Assembly (NCBI RefSeq): GCF_014905175.1
Contig: NC_057789.1
Coordinates: forward strand, 18,030,496-18,094,495
DNA: 64,000 nt
Direction of reading: 5' to 3'
From: Aphidius gifuensis
Lineage: Eukaryota; Arthropoda; Insecta; Hymenoptera; Braconidae
The translations under genes were made by a program, and so were the position numbers. The stretch's first letter is position 1; every line of letters starts with the position of its first letter. This document shows, in pieces, positions 12,505 through 21,847 of the stretch. The notes beneath the pieces are model-generated. The model saw only the letters and a list, made by a program, of their open reading frames with translations. It had not been told where the DNA came from and searched no databases.

Positions 12505-12905
12505 AAATAATAATGTCTAAAGAAAAGCAGTAGCTAAGGAACAAATTTAGCTAAGGAATTACGGTGGCCAGAAAACTTATGTTTCAAGAATCATTAATTC
12601 CTTAGCTGCATCTTCTCCTTAGCTACTGCTCTTTTTCGGGGATTTTTATTCACTTAAATTGAAACTACATGTATTTTATTAATTGAATAAATAAAATATA
12701 CCAAGGACAAGCAGTAGCTAAGGAAAAGTTGCAGCTGAGAAATTAATGTTGCTTAAAACATAATTTTTTTGGCAACTGTCATTCTTTAGCTACATCTTTT
12801 CTTTCGCTACACCTATAACCTACACCTACACCTACAACTGTAATTCCTTAGCTACACCTTTTCTTAGCTACTGCTTTCCCTTGGACTTTTTTTTATTGAT
12901 TTAAT
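12505..12905. repeat. AGCAGTAGCTAAGGAA hairpin repeats
   Basis: Two inverted-repeat units contain AGCAGTAGCTAAGGAA with an arm returning as TTCCTTAGCTAC. They are the same family as the arrays at 20725-21705 and 38480-39110. Here they lie inside the 8-kb element. Confidence 0.7.
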
Positions 12906-13001
12906 TGATAGAATTTCCTTTTTGATAAATCACAAATTATTTATTATAAATTAAGAATATATCGTTAACAAAGTACCGGTAAAACACCAGTATATTGCTA
13001 G

Positions 13002-13607
13002 CATGGTAGAAATACTACAGGTATGGCAGTGCGCAGCCTGGTTTGGCCGCTGTGAATCGACCAATCAAAAGGTCGCCTTCTCGCCACAAAAATGGAAGAC
13101 TTTATGCGCGCGCGATACAAATTTGTTAAGAAAATTTTCAAGTTTTTTTTAAATTTTTCAAAAGTTATCATATTTATTCAACTAGATTTGGTATATTTTA
13201 TAATGATTCACATACATCAATGATAAAAATTAATTATTTATATTAAATAAATGAATCCAAGTATAATAAATACAACACAACCTCTATTGTTTGTGGCATC
13301 AAAAAAAACAACAACAATGAAAATATTATAATTTATTTGTTAAACTGTCTTGGTTTTTTTATTTTTTTTATTTTTTTTATTTTTTATAAACATGCTCCAC
13401 ATATATTTATTAGTATTTACAACAATATAAAAAATAGTTGTCAAAACAGTATGTTAGAGAGAGAGGATCTTATAATAGAGATTGCGTGTTAGAAAGAAAA
13501 GCAAAACAGCTCGATGGCGCGTTCTTGATTGGTTGAAAAAATAAGGCTGCGCAGAACGCGACGAAAAAAGCATGGACTACTGCCATACCTGTAGTACTTC
13601 TACCATG
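13002..13607. mobile_element. 606-bp element with CATGGTAGAA ends and 9-bp duplication
   Basis: The ends CATGGTAGAAATACTACAGG and CCTGTAGTACTTCTACCATG are inverted repeats flanked by TATTGCTAG on both sides. A 9-bp duplication suggests a Mutator-like mechanism. A second near-identical copy lies at 24446-25033. The interior has no coding frame; it contains GCGCGCGCGATAC and a GAGAGAGAGG tract. Confidence 0.8.
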
Positions 13608-14206
13608 TATTGCTAGTATTATTTTTACTCTATATATATTAGTAAAATACCGGCATCATACCAGTAAACATTCCGTAGACAGCTTGTCATAAAAAGTCTG
13701 AGATTTTACCAGTATTTTACTGGTACTCTGTGACAGTACAGTATACCGGTATAATACCTGTTTATGCCGGTTGTATAATACTACTTTTCTACCACTTATA
13801 TACCGGAAACATACCGGTATCATACCAGTATGTGGTTATCTGGGATATGCTTTCCCATAAGTGGGCTGTTCGGATTCATTACGGTGCAGACAATCTCTCT
13901 GTCGCAGTCATACTCCTCGACAAAAATTTTTTGCGCATGTCCGAATATTCTGTTCGGTTCACACGTATACACAATGAATTTGTGTGCGTCGCCGAATGTT
14001 TCCGAGCCCCGACTCGAATAATAATTCGGACATGCGCAAAAGATTTTTGTCGAGCAGTATGACTGCGACAGAGAGATTGTCTGCACCGTAATGAATCCGA
14101 ACAAAATCATACCCTATGCGCAATATAGTAGTATTAAATATATGAACGCCATTACCGGCAAAAAAAAGCCCTAAATTGTAAAAAATTTGCCCTGTGAATT
14201 GGACTG

Positions 14207-14300
14207 CAGAGGTGCATTCCTTTAAAATCTATACAAAAAGTTCACAAGCGCCGCCATCGGAAAAAAAAGCCCTAATGAGAACATCCTCTGGGGTGCATTC
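14207..14300. repeat. Partial MITE (CCATCGGAAAAAAAAGCCC arm)
   Basis: Only one arm of the GCACCCGTATTC-type MITE remains (GCGCCGCCATCGG then AGCCCTAATGAGAACATCC). It has replaced or interrupted the left end of the next inverted-repeat element, whose tip GGTGCATTCC appears on both sides. Confidence 0.6.
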
Positions 14301-14668
14301 CCTTAATAAAATATTTTTTTTCGTTTTGCGATTTCGCCCTGTAATACCGACTAAAAACTAAAAACAGAAACAACGACAAAAGTGATAAATTTCTCTATGC
14401 AATATTCCAGGCTTTACAGTTTACGATAATGTGTGGTACGAGCTATGTGACAATAACAAACAATCACAACAAGTCAATTTTCTATTTATTTCAGTTTGAT
14501 ATAAACATTGAACAGTTATCCATCTAATAATTGGAAGCGAAAAAAAATAATGTCATGTGCCATTACTGCCACTACAAGAAACAGCTTTTTCCTATAAAAT
14601 TTTGGCCGGTATTACAGGGCGAAATTGCAAAACGAAAAAAAATTTTTTATTAAAGGAATGCACCCCAG
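14289..14668. mobile_element. Inverted-repeat element with GGGGTGCATTCC ends, copy 1
   Basis: Both ends read GGGGTGCATTCC inward, followed by TTTCGTTTTGC and CGCCCTGTAATACCG. The arms are about 60 bp and the loop about 250 bp. A close copy is at 56066-56441. The short frame starting in its right end is a by-product of the arm. Confidence 0.75.
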
Positions 14669-14747
14669 GTCTTTTTTTGCTATTGATTTGCTTTTGATTT
14701 TAGTGGTAAGTTTTCATAAATTACCGCTATTGGTGGTCCAATGTGCT

Positions 14748-14911
14748 GCAGTTCAATTCACAGGGCATTACAATTTAGGGCTTTTTTCATCCACCGGTGG
14801 CGCTTGTGGAGCTTTTACATGTAAAATCTATATAAAAAAAATTTTACAAGCGCCATTACCGGCAAAAAAAAGCCCTAAATTGTAAAAAATTTGCCCCGTG
14901 AATTGGACTGC
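14748..14911. mobile_element. MITE, CAGTCCAATTC type
   Basis: Complete unit of about 165 bp, from GCAGTTCAATTCACAGGGCA to GAATTGGACTGC. It has poly-T/poly-A stems carrying AGGGCTTTTTT and AAAAAAAGCCCT, and a central stem ATGTAAAATCTATATAAAAA. The first of five MITEs standing end to end. Confidence 0.85.
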
Positions 14912-14915
14912 ACCC

Positions 14916-15077
14916 GCACCCGTATTCACGGGGCAAAATTGTTCTCATTAGGGCTTTTTTTTCCGCTGATGGCGCTTGACAAAATTTTTTTTATATAGAT
15001 TTCACAGAGAAAAGCTCCACAAACGCCACTATCGGAAAAAAAACGCCCTGATGAGAACATTCTTTGAATACGGGTGC
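14916..15077. mobile_element. MITE, CACCCGTATTC type
   Basis: Ends are GCACCCGTATTCACGGGGC and GAATACGGGTGC, with interior arms TTCTCATTAGGGC and GCCCTGATGAGAAC. It has the same stem plan as the CAGTCC type but different tips and a different sub-terminal sequence. Confidence 0.85.
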
Positions 15078-15087
15078 CGTATTCACA

Positions 15088-15251
15088 GCAGTCCAATTCA
15101 CAGGGCAAATTTTTTACAATTTAGGGCTTTTTTTTGCCGGTAATGGCGCTTGTAAAATTTTTTTTATATAGATTTCACATACAAAAGCTCTACAAGCGCC
15201 ACCAGTAGAGGAAAAAAGCCCTAAATTCTAATGCCCTGTGAATTGGACTGC
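15088..15251. mobile_element. MITE, CAGTCCAATTC type
   Basis: Complete inverted-repeat unit, opposite orientation to the copy at 14748. Its GCGCCACCAGTAGAGG side lies on the right. It abuts the next unit with no spacer. Confidence 0.85.
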
Positions 15252-15395
15252 AGGGCACATTTTATACAATTTAGGGCTTTTTTTTGCCACTGATGGCGCT
15301 TATAAAATTTTTTTTATATAGATTTTACATATACAACTCCACAAGCGCCACTGGTGGATGAAAAAAGCCCTAAATTGTAATGCCCTGTGAATACG
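15252..15395. mobile_element. MITE, hybrid ends
   Basis: The left tip is truncated or shared with the neighbour (CAGGGCACATTTTATACAAT). The right tip ends in GTGAATACGG, the CACCCGTATTC type, while the interior carries the ACAATTTAGGGC arm of the CAGTCC type. It is therefore a chimera of the two MITE forms. Confidence 0.75.
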
Positions 15396-15547
15396 GCACC
15401 CGTATTCAGAGGATGTTCTCATTAGGGCTTTTTTTTCCGATGGCGGCGCTTGTGAACTTTTTATATAGATTTTACATGGAAAAGCTTCACAAGCGCCACC
15501 ATCGGAAAAAAAACGCCCTAATGAGAACATCCTCTGAATACGGGTGC
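15396..15547. mobile_element. MITE, CACCCGTATTC type
   Basis: Complete unit from GCACCCGTATTCAGAGGATG to GAATACGGGTGC, with CCGATGGCGGCGC and GCGCCACCATCGG arms. It is the last of the tandem run of five. Confidence 0.85.
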
Positions 15548-15555
15548 GGGTGCTG

Positions 15556-15890
15556 GGGGACGTTCCAAAAATCACTCGGAAACTCGGATGGTCAAGATTG
15601 TGATCATAGAAAATTTTTGATATTTTGTTGTGGTAGACATGATTTTTTGTTCATGTATTTTTATAGGCACAAAACAATAAATTATTATTGTTTACTTATT
15701 AATAATAATTATAAAAAATACTTTTCACAACTGTAATAAGTAACAAAAGTAAATGGCATATACAATATGGCTGTTTTTGTTGCTTACAATATCTACAGTA
15801 ACCTCTAGTTACTTTTAAGTTTATTTTATCTCTATATTTTTTCATCTACTGCGCCGGTCCGGGTTTCCGAGTGATTTTTGGAACGTCCCC
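15556..15890. mobile_element. Inverted-repeat element with GGGGACGTTCC ends
   Basis: The termini GGGGACGTTCCAAAAATCAC and GTGATTTTTGGAACGTCCCC are inverted and extend about 30 bp with CGGAAAC. The loop is A+T-rich. An open frame across its left arm is not coding. Confidence 0.75.
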
Positions 15891-15932
15891 ATGATAGAGG
15901 TCTATAAGGAGGGTAATCTATCGAATTTTACT
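15891..15932 (+). mobile_element. P-like element left end, truncated and interrupted
   Basis: A left end starting near 15889 (ATGATAGAGGTC, then AAGGAGGGTAATCT and TCGAATTTTACT) resembles the first 40 bp of the THAP-bearing element at 18990. After two MITEs, inner sequence of the same end resumes at 16259 (TGAAGCTCACAGAATGGAGC). Confidence 0.65.
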
Positions 15933-16094
15933 GCACCCGTATTCAGAGGATGTTCTCATTAGGGCGTTTTTTTTCCGATGGTAGCGTTTGTGGAGCTTTT
16001 CTATGTGAAATCTATATAAAAAAAATTTTGTCAAGCGCCATCAGCGGAAAAAAAAGCCCTAATGAGAACAATTTAGACCCGTGAATACGGGTGC
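15933..16094. mobile_element. MITE, CACCCGTATTC type
   Basis: Complete unit from GCACCCGTATTCAGAGG to GAATACGGGTGC. It interrupts the P-like end, which continues after the next MITE. Confidence 0.85.
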
Positions 16095-16095
16095 T

Positions 16096-16258
16096 GCAGT
16101 CCAATTCACAGGGCATTACAATTTAGGGCTTTTTTCCTCTACTGGCGGCGCTTGTAGAGCTTTTGTATGTGAAATCCATATAAAAAAAATTTGACAAGCG
16201 CCATCACCGGCAAAAAAAAGCCCTAAATTGTAAATATTTGCCCTGTGAATTGGACTGC
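16096..16258. mobile_element. MITE, CAGTCCAATTC type
   Basis: Complete unit from GCAGTCCAATTCACAGGG to GAATTGGACTGC, directly abutting the previous MITE inside the interrupted P-like end. Confidence 0.85.
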
Positions 16259-16360
16259 TGAAGCTCACAGAATGGAGCGATTCAGTACCTTTTTTTGCCG
16301 GTGATGACGCTTGTGCTCCCACGGCCCCATGTCACATAATATTTTTGTTTACATTTTTTT
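16259..16360 (+). mobile_element. P-like element end, continuation
   Basis: TGAAGCTCACAGAATGGAGC, a GCCGGTGATGACGCTTGTGC segment and the GTCACATAATATTTTTGTTTA stretch match 19364-19470 of the THAP-bearing element. No right end follows, so this is a solo relic. Confidence 0.7.
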
Positions 16361-16628
16361 ATGATATGTTTTATGATATGTGGGGTGCGTTCCGTGGCTA
16401 TCCAGTCAGTACGAACTTCAAAATGGCGACGAAAAAAATGAAAATTCTAATAATGTTAAAAGTTACTATGATACATCACTATAGCCAAAGAGAAGCCCAG
16501 AGATTTATAAAAACTTAAAATATTAAGTATTACTATTTTTTTCAGGTTTAAGTTGACAGAGTTTCTATTTAATTATTTCAAATCTGTCGAATAAATTGGC
16601 TAACGTCAAATTTGATCAGATTATTTTC
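16361..16628. other. Spacer, no gene seen
   Basis: Mixed sequence with a short G+C-richer piece (GTGGGGTGCGTTCCGTGGC) and A+T-rich DNA. No feature could be supported. Confidence 0.4.
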
Positions 16629-18103
16629 CAAGAAGACTAGAAAGAAGGAGAGTCAACTCCCTGTAGTGGGGGATAGGCCAAATGGGACAAAATATGTCCT
16701 GTACCTAGAGCTTCTCAAATTTGCCAATTTGGCGCTGATTGTTCTCAGCCGTACTTATGCGCTAACTGTTTTTAATAAATATTGTTATAGCGCAGGTTTA
16801 TTATTCGATCATCTTAGAGCAATGTCAAAGGAATATATTTTTTAAAAATTAACAAGTAACATAAAAAATATTACTGTAATAAAATCATATCAACTTGTTC
16901 ACTTGACAATAAATTTTATTTGTCAACATTACAAAAATTTGGGATGCTAGAAAAGATTGAATGTAACAAAGCTCAAATTATAAATAGTGAACTCAACTCT
17001 TTATTAAGTTACCTAGCTGACGTTGTAAATTATATCCAGTAATATTGTGTACATTTTTATCGAAGCAATTATATAAAAAAAATAATGATTTTGATGGTAG
17101 AAATATTTTTGAAGTGCTCAATTTTTTCGTAGCAAGAATCAATGTTGTTATTCAATAACAATATTTTTAATTATAACTATTAATTTCGTATTCCTAAAAA
17201 TCAACAATATATTATTTGGACTTTTTTATTATGACTATTTAATAAATCAGTTATTTGTATACGATCAGCCAGCATAATTTTAATTTCAATCTTATTTTCA
17301 TCTGCAGCATCACACGATTTTTAAGTTGCTGACTTAGATAATACAGCACATGGATCATCAAAACTATGATTATGTTTGTCTTGCTGCACATCTACGTTTT
17401 GGTCTCACTATTGACATTATATCAACAATGTTTGGGATTTATTGTATGAAATAATCAAATTATATCTTCTTCTTGAAAATATAGTTCACAAAAATTGTTA
17501 ACAAATAACAACTATCACATTAACACATGTTACACGAGCATCCTGCAGAAAATAAGAAACATGAAAATAGTAAACAAAATTTAAATTCAATGATTATCAG
17601 TAGAAAAGTTAATAAATAGGGTTTTAACAAAAACAAATACATCAATGATTTTATAAGCATGCAAGAAGTATGATTTTTTAAACATCAAATAATGATAAAC
17701 TGTTAACATAAACAAAAACAATTTAATTCTGGCAAGAATTCTTTTTTATCAAAGTGTTGGTCTAACGATGTTGAACTTACTTACTTTTGGTATCTGAAAA
17801 AGCCGTCAAATCACTCTTGTTTTTGGTTTTCCGAGCACTTTTTGATGCAACAAACTCGTGGAATATTTACGTATAATTTTGATATAAACATATATATAAA
17901 TTACATGACAGAAAAAAAAAAAAATCAAAAACGCTATCCCAAACGAATCTGCGCTATAACAATATTTATTAAAAATAGTTAGCGCATAAGTACGGCTGAG
18001 AACAATCAGCGCCAAATTGGCGAATTTGAGAAGCTCGAGGTACAGGACATTTTGTCCCATTTCTAATGTACGGAGTTGACTCTCCTTCTTTCTAGTCTTC
18101 TTG
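16629..18103. mobile_element. Long-inverted-repeat element, about 1.47 kb
   Basis: Arms of about 165 bp at 16629-16795 and 17940-18103 are reverse complements. They share AAGAAGACTAGAAAGAAGG at the tips, the GAGAGTCAACTCC segment, and GCGCTGATTGTTCTCAGCC inward. The similar 70-80 residue frames in the two arms are mirror images of the arm, not genes. The 1.1-kb interior is A+T-rich and without a transposase frame, so it is non-autonomous. Class unknown. Confidence 0.75.
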
Positions 18104-18208
18104 CCGCCATCTTAATATACCAAACTGAACGGAGGTTTTGGAACGTATTCCAGTGAATACGGGTGCTGGTGAACCCCAGCTTGGCAGCATGAAAATGAGC
18201 TCTCTTAG

Positions 18209-18553
18209 GTGTGTTCGTTCACTTTTCACACCGAGCGTATGCACGGAGCGTATGCAAGGAAGCGCTAGCGTTTTGCGGTCATTTGAAGAAACTTTAGCAA
18301 CTAAAATTTACTATTTATTTATTGCTATTCGTTTTTTCCAGTTCTTTCGCTCTCTTTCATTATTATTAATTGGTGATTTGTTCTTGCGTCTGAGAAAAAA
18401 TTATTAAATTAACAAAATTAACACAATGACTGAAAATAACGAATGTTTTAGTAAATTTTAGTTACTAAAGTTTTTTCAAATGACCGCAAAACTCTAGCGC
18501 TTCCTTGCATACGCTCCGTGCATACGCTCGGTGTGAATAGTGAACGAACACAC
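18209..18553. mobile_element. Inverted-repeat element with GTGTGTTCGTTCAC ends
   Basis: The arms read GTGTTCGTTCACTTTTCACA, CCGAGCGTATGCACGGAGCG and AGCGCTAGCGTTTTGCGGTC and return in inverted order on the right, about 125 bp each with a loop of about 90 bp. The transcript would fold into a long hairpin. The open frame at 18138-18407 is a shadow. Confidence 0.75.
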
Positions 18554-18589
18554 TTCTTGTCACAGAGTACATTTCATACAGAACTCTGA

Positions 18590-18645
18590 CAAAAAGTTTT
18601 CGAAGCGCCGCCATCGAAAAAAAAAGCCCTAATAAGAACATCCTC
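18590..18645. repeat. Partial MITE, CACCCGTATTC type
   Basis: Only the right arm is present (GCGCCGCCATCG, then AGCCCTAATAAGAACATCC). The left half and both tips are missing. Confidence 0.6.
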
Positions 18646-18646
18646 A

Positions 18647-18810
18647 GCAGTCCAATTCACAGGGCATTACAATTTAGGGCTTTTTTCCTCCACTGGCGGC
18701 ACTTGTAAAGCTTGTGTATGTGCAATCTACATAAAAAAAATTTTACAAGCACCATCACCGGCAAAAAAAAGCCCTAAATTGTAAAAAATTTGCGCTGTGA
18801 ATTAGACTGC
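18647..18810. mobile_element. MITE, CAGTCCAATTC type
   Basis: Complete unit from GCAGTCCAATTCACAGGG to GAATTAGACTGC, directly preceding a hAT-like left end. Confidence 0.85.
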
Positions 18811-19026
18811 GGCAGTAATGGGTAAATGGTCGATTTTTGAGGTTTCTTACACTTACAGTAAGATACTGTAAGATACTGTAAGAAACTGTAAGATACCTGA
18901 GACGTCATTTTTGAACATTCTTACCGACTGTCGACTCGACAATTAGCTGTCATTGCTCGATATATGTTGGTACATGTATTTTATTTGTTCATGGAGGTGA
19001 ATAAGGAGGGTAATCTCTCGAAATTT

Positions 19027-19353
19027 CATATATTTAATACTACTATATTGCGCATGGGGCTCGATTTTGCTGGTTCCTCAAACGGTGCAGACAATCTCTC
19101 TGTCGCAGTCCTTAGAAGATTTAGGCAACGACAAGAGTGGGGATTCAGCAGAACTCGGAATAGCTCAACACATATACAGAAATAATACGCACACAAATTC
19201 ATTGCGCATGTATGGAAGCCGAATCCCCACTCTTGTCATTGCCTAAATCTTCCAAGGACTGCGACAGAGAGATTGTCTGCACCGTTTGAGGAACCAGCGT
19301 TCCACTTATGGGAAAGCATAGGCGATGCGCAATATAGTAGTATTAAATATATG
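19027..19353. mobile_element. CATATATTTAATAC element, intact copy, duplication CGAAATTT
   Basis: An intact 327-bp copy of the family is flanked by CGAAATTT on both sides. It has an internal palindrome containing GGTGCAGACAATCTCTCTGTC. Nearly identical to 37931-38257. Confidence 0.85.
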
Positions 19354-19753
19354 CGAAATTTACTGAAGCTCACAGAATGGAGCAAGTCAGTACGTTTTTC
19401 TGCCGGTGATGACGCTTTTGCTACAACAGTTCTATGGTCACATGTTATTTTTGTTTATATTTTTTCATGATAATGTGACAAGTCAAAAGATAATTATTTA
19501 TTAATTGTTATTAATTAATGTGACGATTTAAACTATGATCATAATATAATAAATTGATAAAACTATCAATAAGTCTGCATTTAAAAGTAAGTTAGTTCTT
19601 ATTTTTTTTATAATAAGATATAAGTATAGATATGTCAATCCTTTTGTTTATGTAGCTTTAATGTTAAAAATATTCGAATATTATTAATTACAGTTATAAC
19701 TAGTATTTAAAATTATTTTATTATCACTGGTGTTCTTTTTTTTAGCACGAAAA

Positions 19754-20171
19754 ATGGTACAAAAATGTATTGTTTTCGAATGTCAAACATTAAGGCAAAA
19801 TAAAAATGGTATTTATATTTTTTCTGTACCAAAGGTAATATTTTAATGAAATATATATTTATATACCTACATATATATATTATTTTTCATACTAATTTGT
19901 ATTTTCTTAACAATTTAAGGATCCTAAGCTTTTTGATGCTTGGAAATCAAATCTCCCAAAGCTAAGGAATTCCCTGAGTGTATCAAGTTTGGTTTGTGAA
20001 AAACATTTTCATCCAAGTGATATAATATCACAGTTTACTCAAAAATTACCTTCAGAAACGTGGATATATCCTCGTAGTAAAACACGATTGAAACCTAAAC
20101 TGTCCCTATATCTTCAGACGTCTGTTCATCTTCAGATAATACAATATTCAAGGGTGATAACGAGGCAATAA
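19754..20171 (+). CDS. THAP-domain zinc-finger protein in a P-like transposon
   Basis: Exon 1 is 19754-19834 (27 codons); exon 2 begins at 19920 and its frame stops at 20171, giving 110 residues. The THAP signature is visible. Cys residues lie at the start (KCIVFEC), there is a Pro-Lys-Asp-Pro turn across the splice junction, an invariant Trp in DAWKSNL, then CEKHF for the Cys-x2-His pair and a Leu-Lys-Pro segment after it. The domain normally binds DNA, in P elements the transposon ends. After the domain the frame is short. A second frame, 20099-20395, overlaps it and reads as acidic, repeat-rich sequence with several VHV and VPDE motifs. This suggests a frameshift or an unseen intron near 20100. 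No transposase catalytic region follows. Confidence 0.75.
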
Positions 20172-20395
20172 AAGCGAATGATGAAGTACCAAATGAATCT
20201 ATCGTTGATGCATCAATTAATCCTTATGTTCATGTATCAATTAAACCTGGTGTTAATGTACCAGATGAGCATGAATTTTATGTACCAATGCAATGTAATG
20301 TTCATGAACAAAATGACTCTGATGTTCATGTACCAGATGAGTACCAGATGAGTACGAATTATATGTACCAATGCAATGTAATGTTCATGTACTAA
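20099..20395 (+). pseudogene. Out-of-frame continuation of the THAP ORF
   Basis: Open for 99 codons in a frame different from the THAP exon, with a plausible low-complexity composition (repeated Asp-Val-His-Val-Pro and Asn-Val-His). A local duplication (CCAGATGAGTACCAGATGAG) lies near 20335. It probably belonged to the THAP protein before a 1-base change, or is joined by splicing not seen here. Confidence 0.4.
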
Positions 20396-20724
20396 CTAAA
20401 TCATCATTACATATGATACATGCGTCAACTCAGACTGTAGACCATAATGATTCATTCGAACTAAATAAAAAAAAATTGAATGTAAACACCGGTAATTTTA
20501 ATTTTTTAATGATCATATACTTTGATGTGTCACATTGTCATGTATTATGAGATTGCCAAAAATGTAAACAAAAATACCATGTGACCATAGAACTGTTGTA
20601 GTAAAAGCGCCACCATCGCCAAAAAAAGGTACTGACTTGCTCCATTCCGTGAGCTTCACCAACAGCCTATGCTTTAACATAGGAGATTACCCTCCTTATA
20701 CACCTCCATGTATTTGTTAAATAA

Positions 20725-21705
20725 ACATATAAGATATCAAGGAGAAGCAGTGGCTAAGGTAAGATGTAGCTCGGAAATTAATGTTGCCAAACAATTATGT
20801 TTTAAGAAAGTAATGTAGCTTGAAACAGAATTTTTTTGGCAACTGTCATTTCTCAGCTACATCTTTTCCTTAGCTACTGCTTTTCCTTGGACAGTTTTAT
20901 TTATCAAGGAAAAGCAGTAGCTAAGGAAAAGATGTAGCTAAGGAATTGAGGTTGCCGTAGAATTATATTTGAAGCAACATTATTTCCTTGAAACATAATT
21001 CTTTGGCAACCTTAATTCCTTAGCTACTGCTTTTCCTTCGACATTTGTATTTTTAAAAAATAAATTTACATGTATTTTATCCATAAAATGAATAAAAATG
21101 TCCAAGGAAAAGCAGTAGCTAAGGAAAAGATGTAGCTAAGGAATTAAGGTTGCCAAAGAATTATGTTTAAAAAAAATAATGTGGTTTGAAATATAATTCT
21201 TTGGCAACCTTAATTCCTTAGCTACATCTTTTCCTTGGACATTTGTATTTTTAAAAAATAAATTTACATGCATTTTATTCATAACATGAATGAAAATGTC
21301 CAAGGAAAACAGTAATGGGAAAAGATGTAAGAATTAGTTTGCCAAAAGAATTATATTTTAAGCAACATTATTTCCTTGAAACATAATTCTTTCGCAACCT
21401 CAATTCCTTAGCTACATCTTTTTCTCAGCTACTGCTTTTCCTTGGAGATTGAGATTTTCAAAAAATAAATCTACATGTTTTTTATTCGTAAAATAAATAA
21501 AAATGTCCAAGGAAAAGCAGTAGCTAAGGAAAAGATCCGTGGCTAAGGAATTACAGTTGCTTAAAAAATGATTCCTTATACCCACTGCAGCATCTGTAAT
21601 TCCTTTGCTCTATCTTTTCCTTAGCTACTGCTTGTTCTTGGAATTTTTATTTATTTAATAAATAAATGACATGTATTTATCGAATAAAAAAAAAATTGTG
21701 GCATG
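20725..21705. repeat. Array of AGCAGTAGCTAAGG hairpins
   Basis: At least five inverted-repeat units of about 150-200 bp. Each has arms built on GGAAAAGCAGTAGCTAAGG and GATGTAGCTAAGGAATTA returning in reverse, around a loop with AAAGAATTATGTTT. Units are separated by an A+T-rich spacer that repeats too (AAAATAAATTTACATGTATT). The same array type lies at 38480-39110 in the second hAT-like copy. Transcripts would form serial hairpins. Confidence 0.85.
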
Positions 21706-21847
21706 AAGGTTCCACTAAAAATCATAGGAGGCGCTGGAAACGCAGTGTACGATACCTCGATGTATGAAACCAATGATGTAAGATACAGTATCTTACATGG
21801 TATCTTACCCATGTAAGATACCGAGGTATCTTACCTACCCAACACTA

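Larger units (their letters stand above)
5832..13845. mobile_element. 8-kb non-coding element with CCCAGATAACCAC ends at a TA site
   Basis: The left end CCCAGATAACCAC (5832) and the right end GTGGTTATCTGGG (13832-13844) are inverted. The uninterrupted copy of the host element shows that insertion was at GCC-TA-TGC, with TA on both sides. Just inside both ends lie many copies of ATACCGGTAT and ATACCAGTAT, at 5870-6120 and 12970-13840. The interior holds the inverted arrays listed separately. No open frame of useful length exists, so movement would need enzymes supplied in trans. Confidence 0.75.
5797..14144. mobile_element. Element with CATATATTTAATAC ends, 8-bp duplication, itself interrupted
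   Basis: The terminal inverted repeat starts CATATATTTAATACTACTA and continues to TTGCGCAT. The flanking 8-bp duplication is AACGCCAT. The same family occurs at 19027-19353 (duplication CGAAATTT) and 37931-38257 (duplication GCAATAAC, possibly one base longer), where it is about 327 bp. Here a further 8 kb sits inside it at 5832-13845. There is no coding capacity; the open frames at 13730-14110 are shadows of its own internal inverted repeat. A duplication of 8-9 bp fits hAT- or Mutator-type transposition. Confidence 0.85.
5688..14206. mobile_element. MITE (GCAGTCCAATTC ends) split by 8.3 kb of nested elements
   Basis: The left part, 5688-5796, runs from GCAGTCCAATTCACAGGGCA to the poly-A stem. 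The right part, 14145-14206, resumes with TACCGGCAAAAAAAAGCCC and ends GAATTGGACTGC. Together they rebuild the approximately 165-bp MITE seen intact several times at 14.7-18.8 kb. The break is flanked by the direct repeat AACGCCAT on both sides, the target duplication of the element inserted at 5797-14144. Confidence 0.85.
18990..20710 (+). mobile_element. P-superfamily-like transposon with THAP gene, 8-bp duplication
   Basis: The ends are inverted: CATGGAGGTGAATAAGGAGG and CCTCCTTATACACCTCCATG. TATTTGTT flanks both sides; copy 2 of the host element shows the region without the insertion. The inverted ends continue inward through TGAAGCTCACAGAATGGAGC (19364) and its partner near 20635-20659. 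P elements also begin with CA, make 8-bp duplications and encode a THAP DNA-binding domain, so P-type is a reasoned assignment. There is no catalytic domain, so it is non-autonomous. A 327-bp element interrupts its left end at 19027-19353. Confidence 0.75.
18813..21847. mobile_element. hAT-like element, copy 1, expanded by insertions
   Basis: The left end CAGTAATGGGTAAATGG and right end ACCTACCCAACACT match the termini of the intact 997-bp copy at 38293-39289, which has a perfect 8-bp duplication. Shared interior includes GTAAGATACTGTAAGATAC near the left end and GGTATCTTACCTACC near the right. Here it has grown to 3 kb by insertion of the element at 18990-20710 and by extra hairpin units. 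No transposase frame. Confidence 0.7.

Noticed and set aside
13820..14110. 96- and 110-residue frames
   Set aside because: They overlap on opposite strands across the internal palindrome of the CATATATTTAATAC element.
14625..15736. Several frames of 60-118 residues with similar ALMRTSSEYG segments
   Set aside because: They are reads through the repeated MITE arms and appear wherever the MITE occurs.
16612..18060. Mirror-image frames (YVLYLELLKFANLALIVLSR) at both ends of an element
   Set aside because: The similarity comes from the long terminal inverted repeat, not from a duplicated gene.
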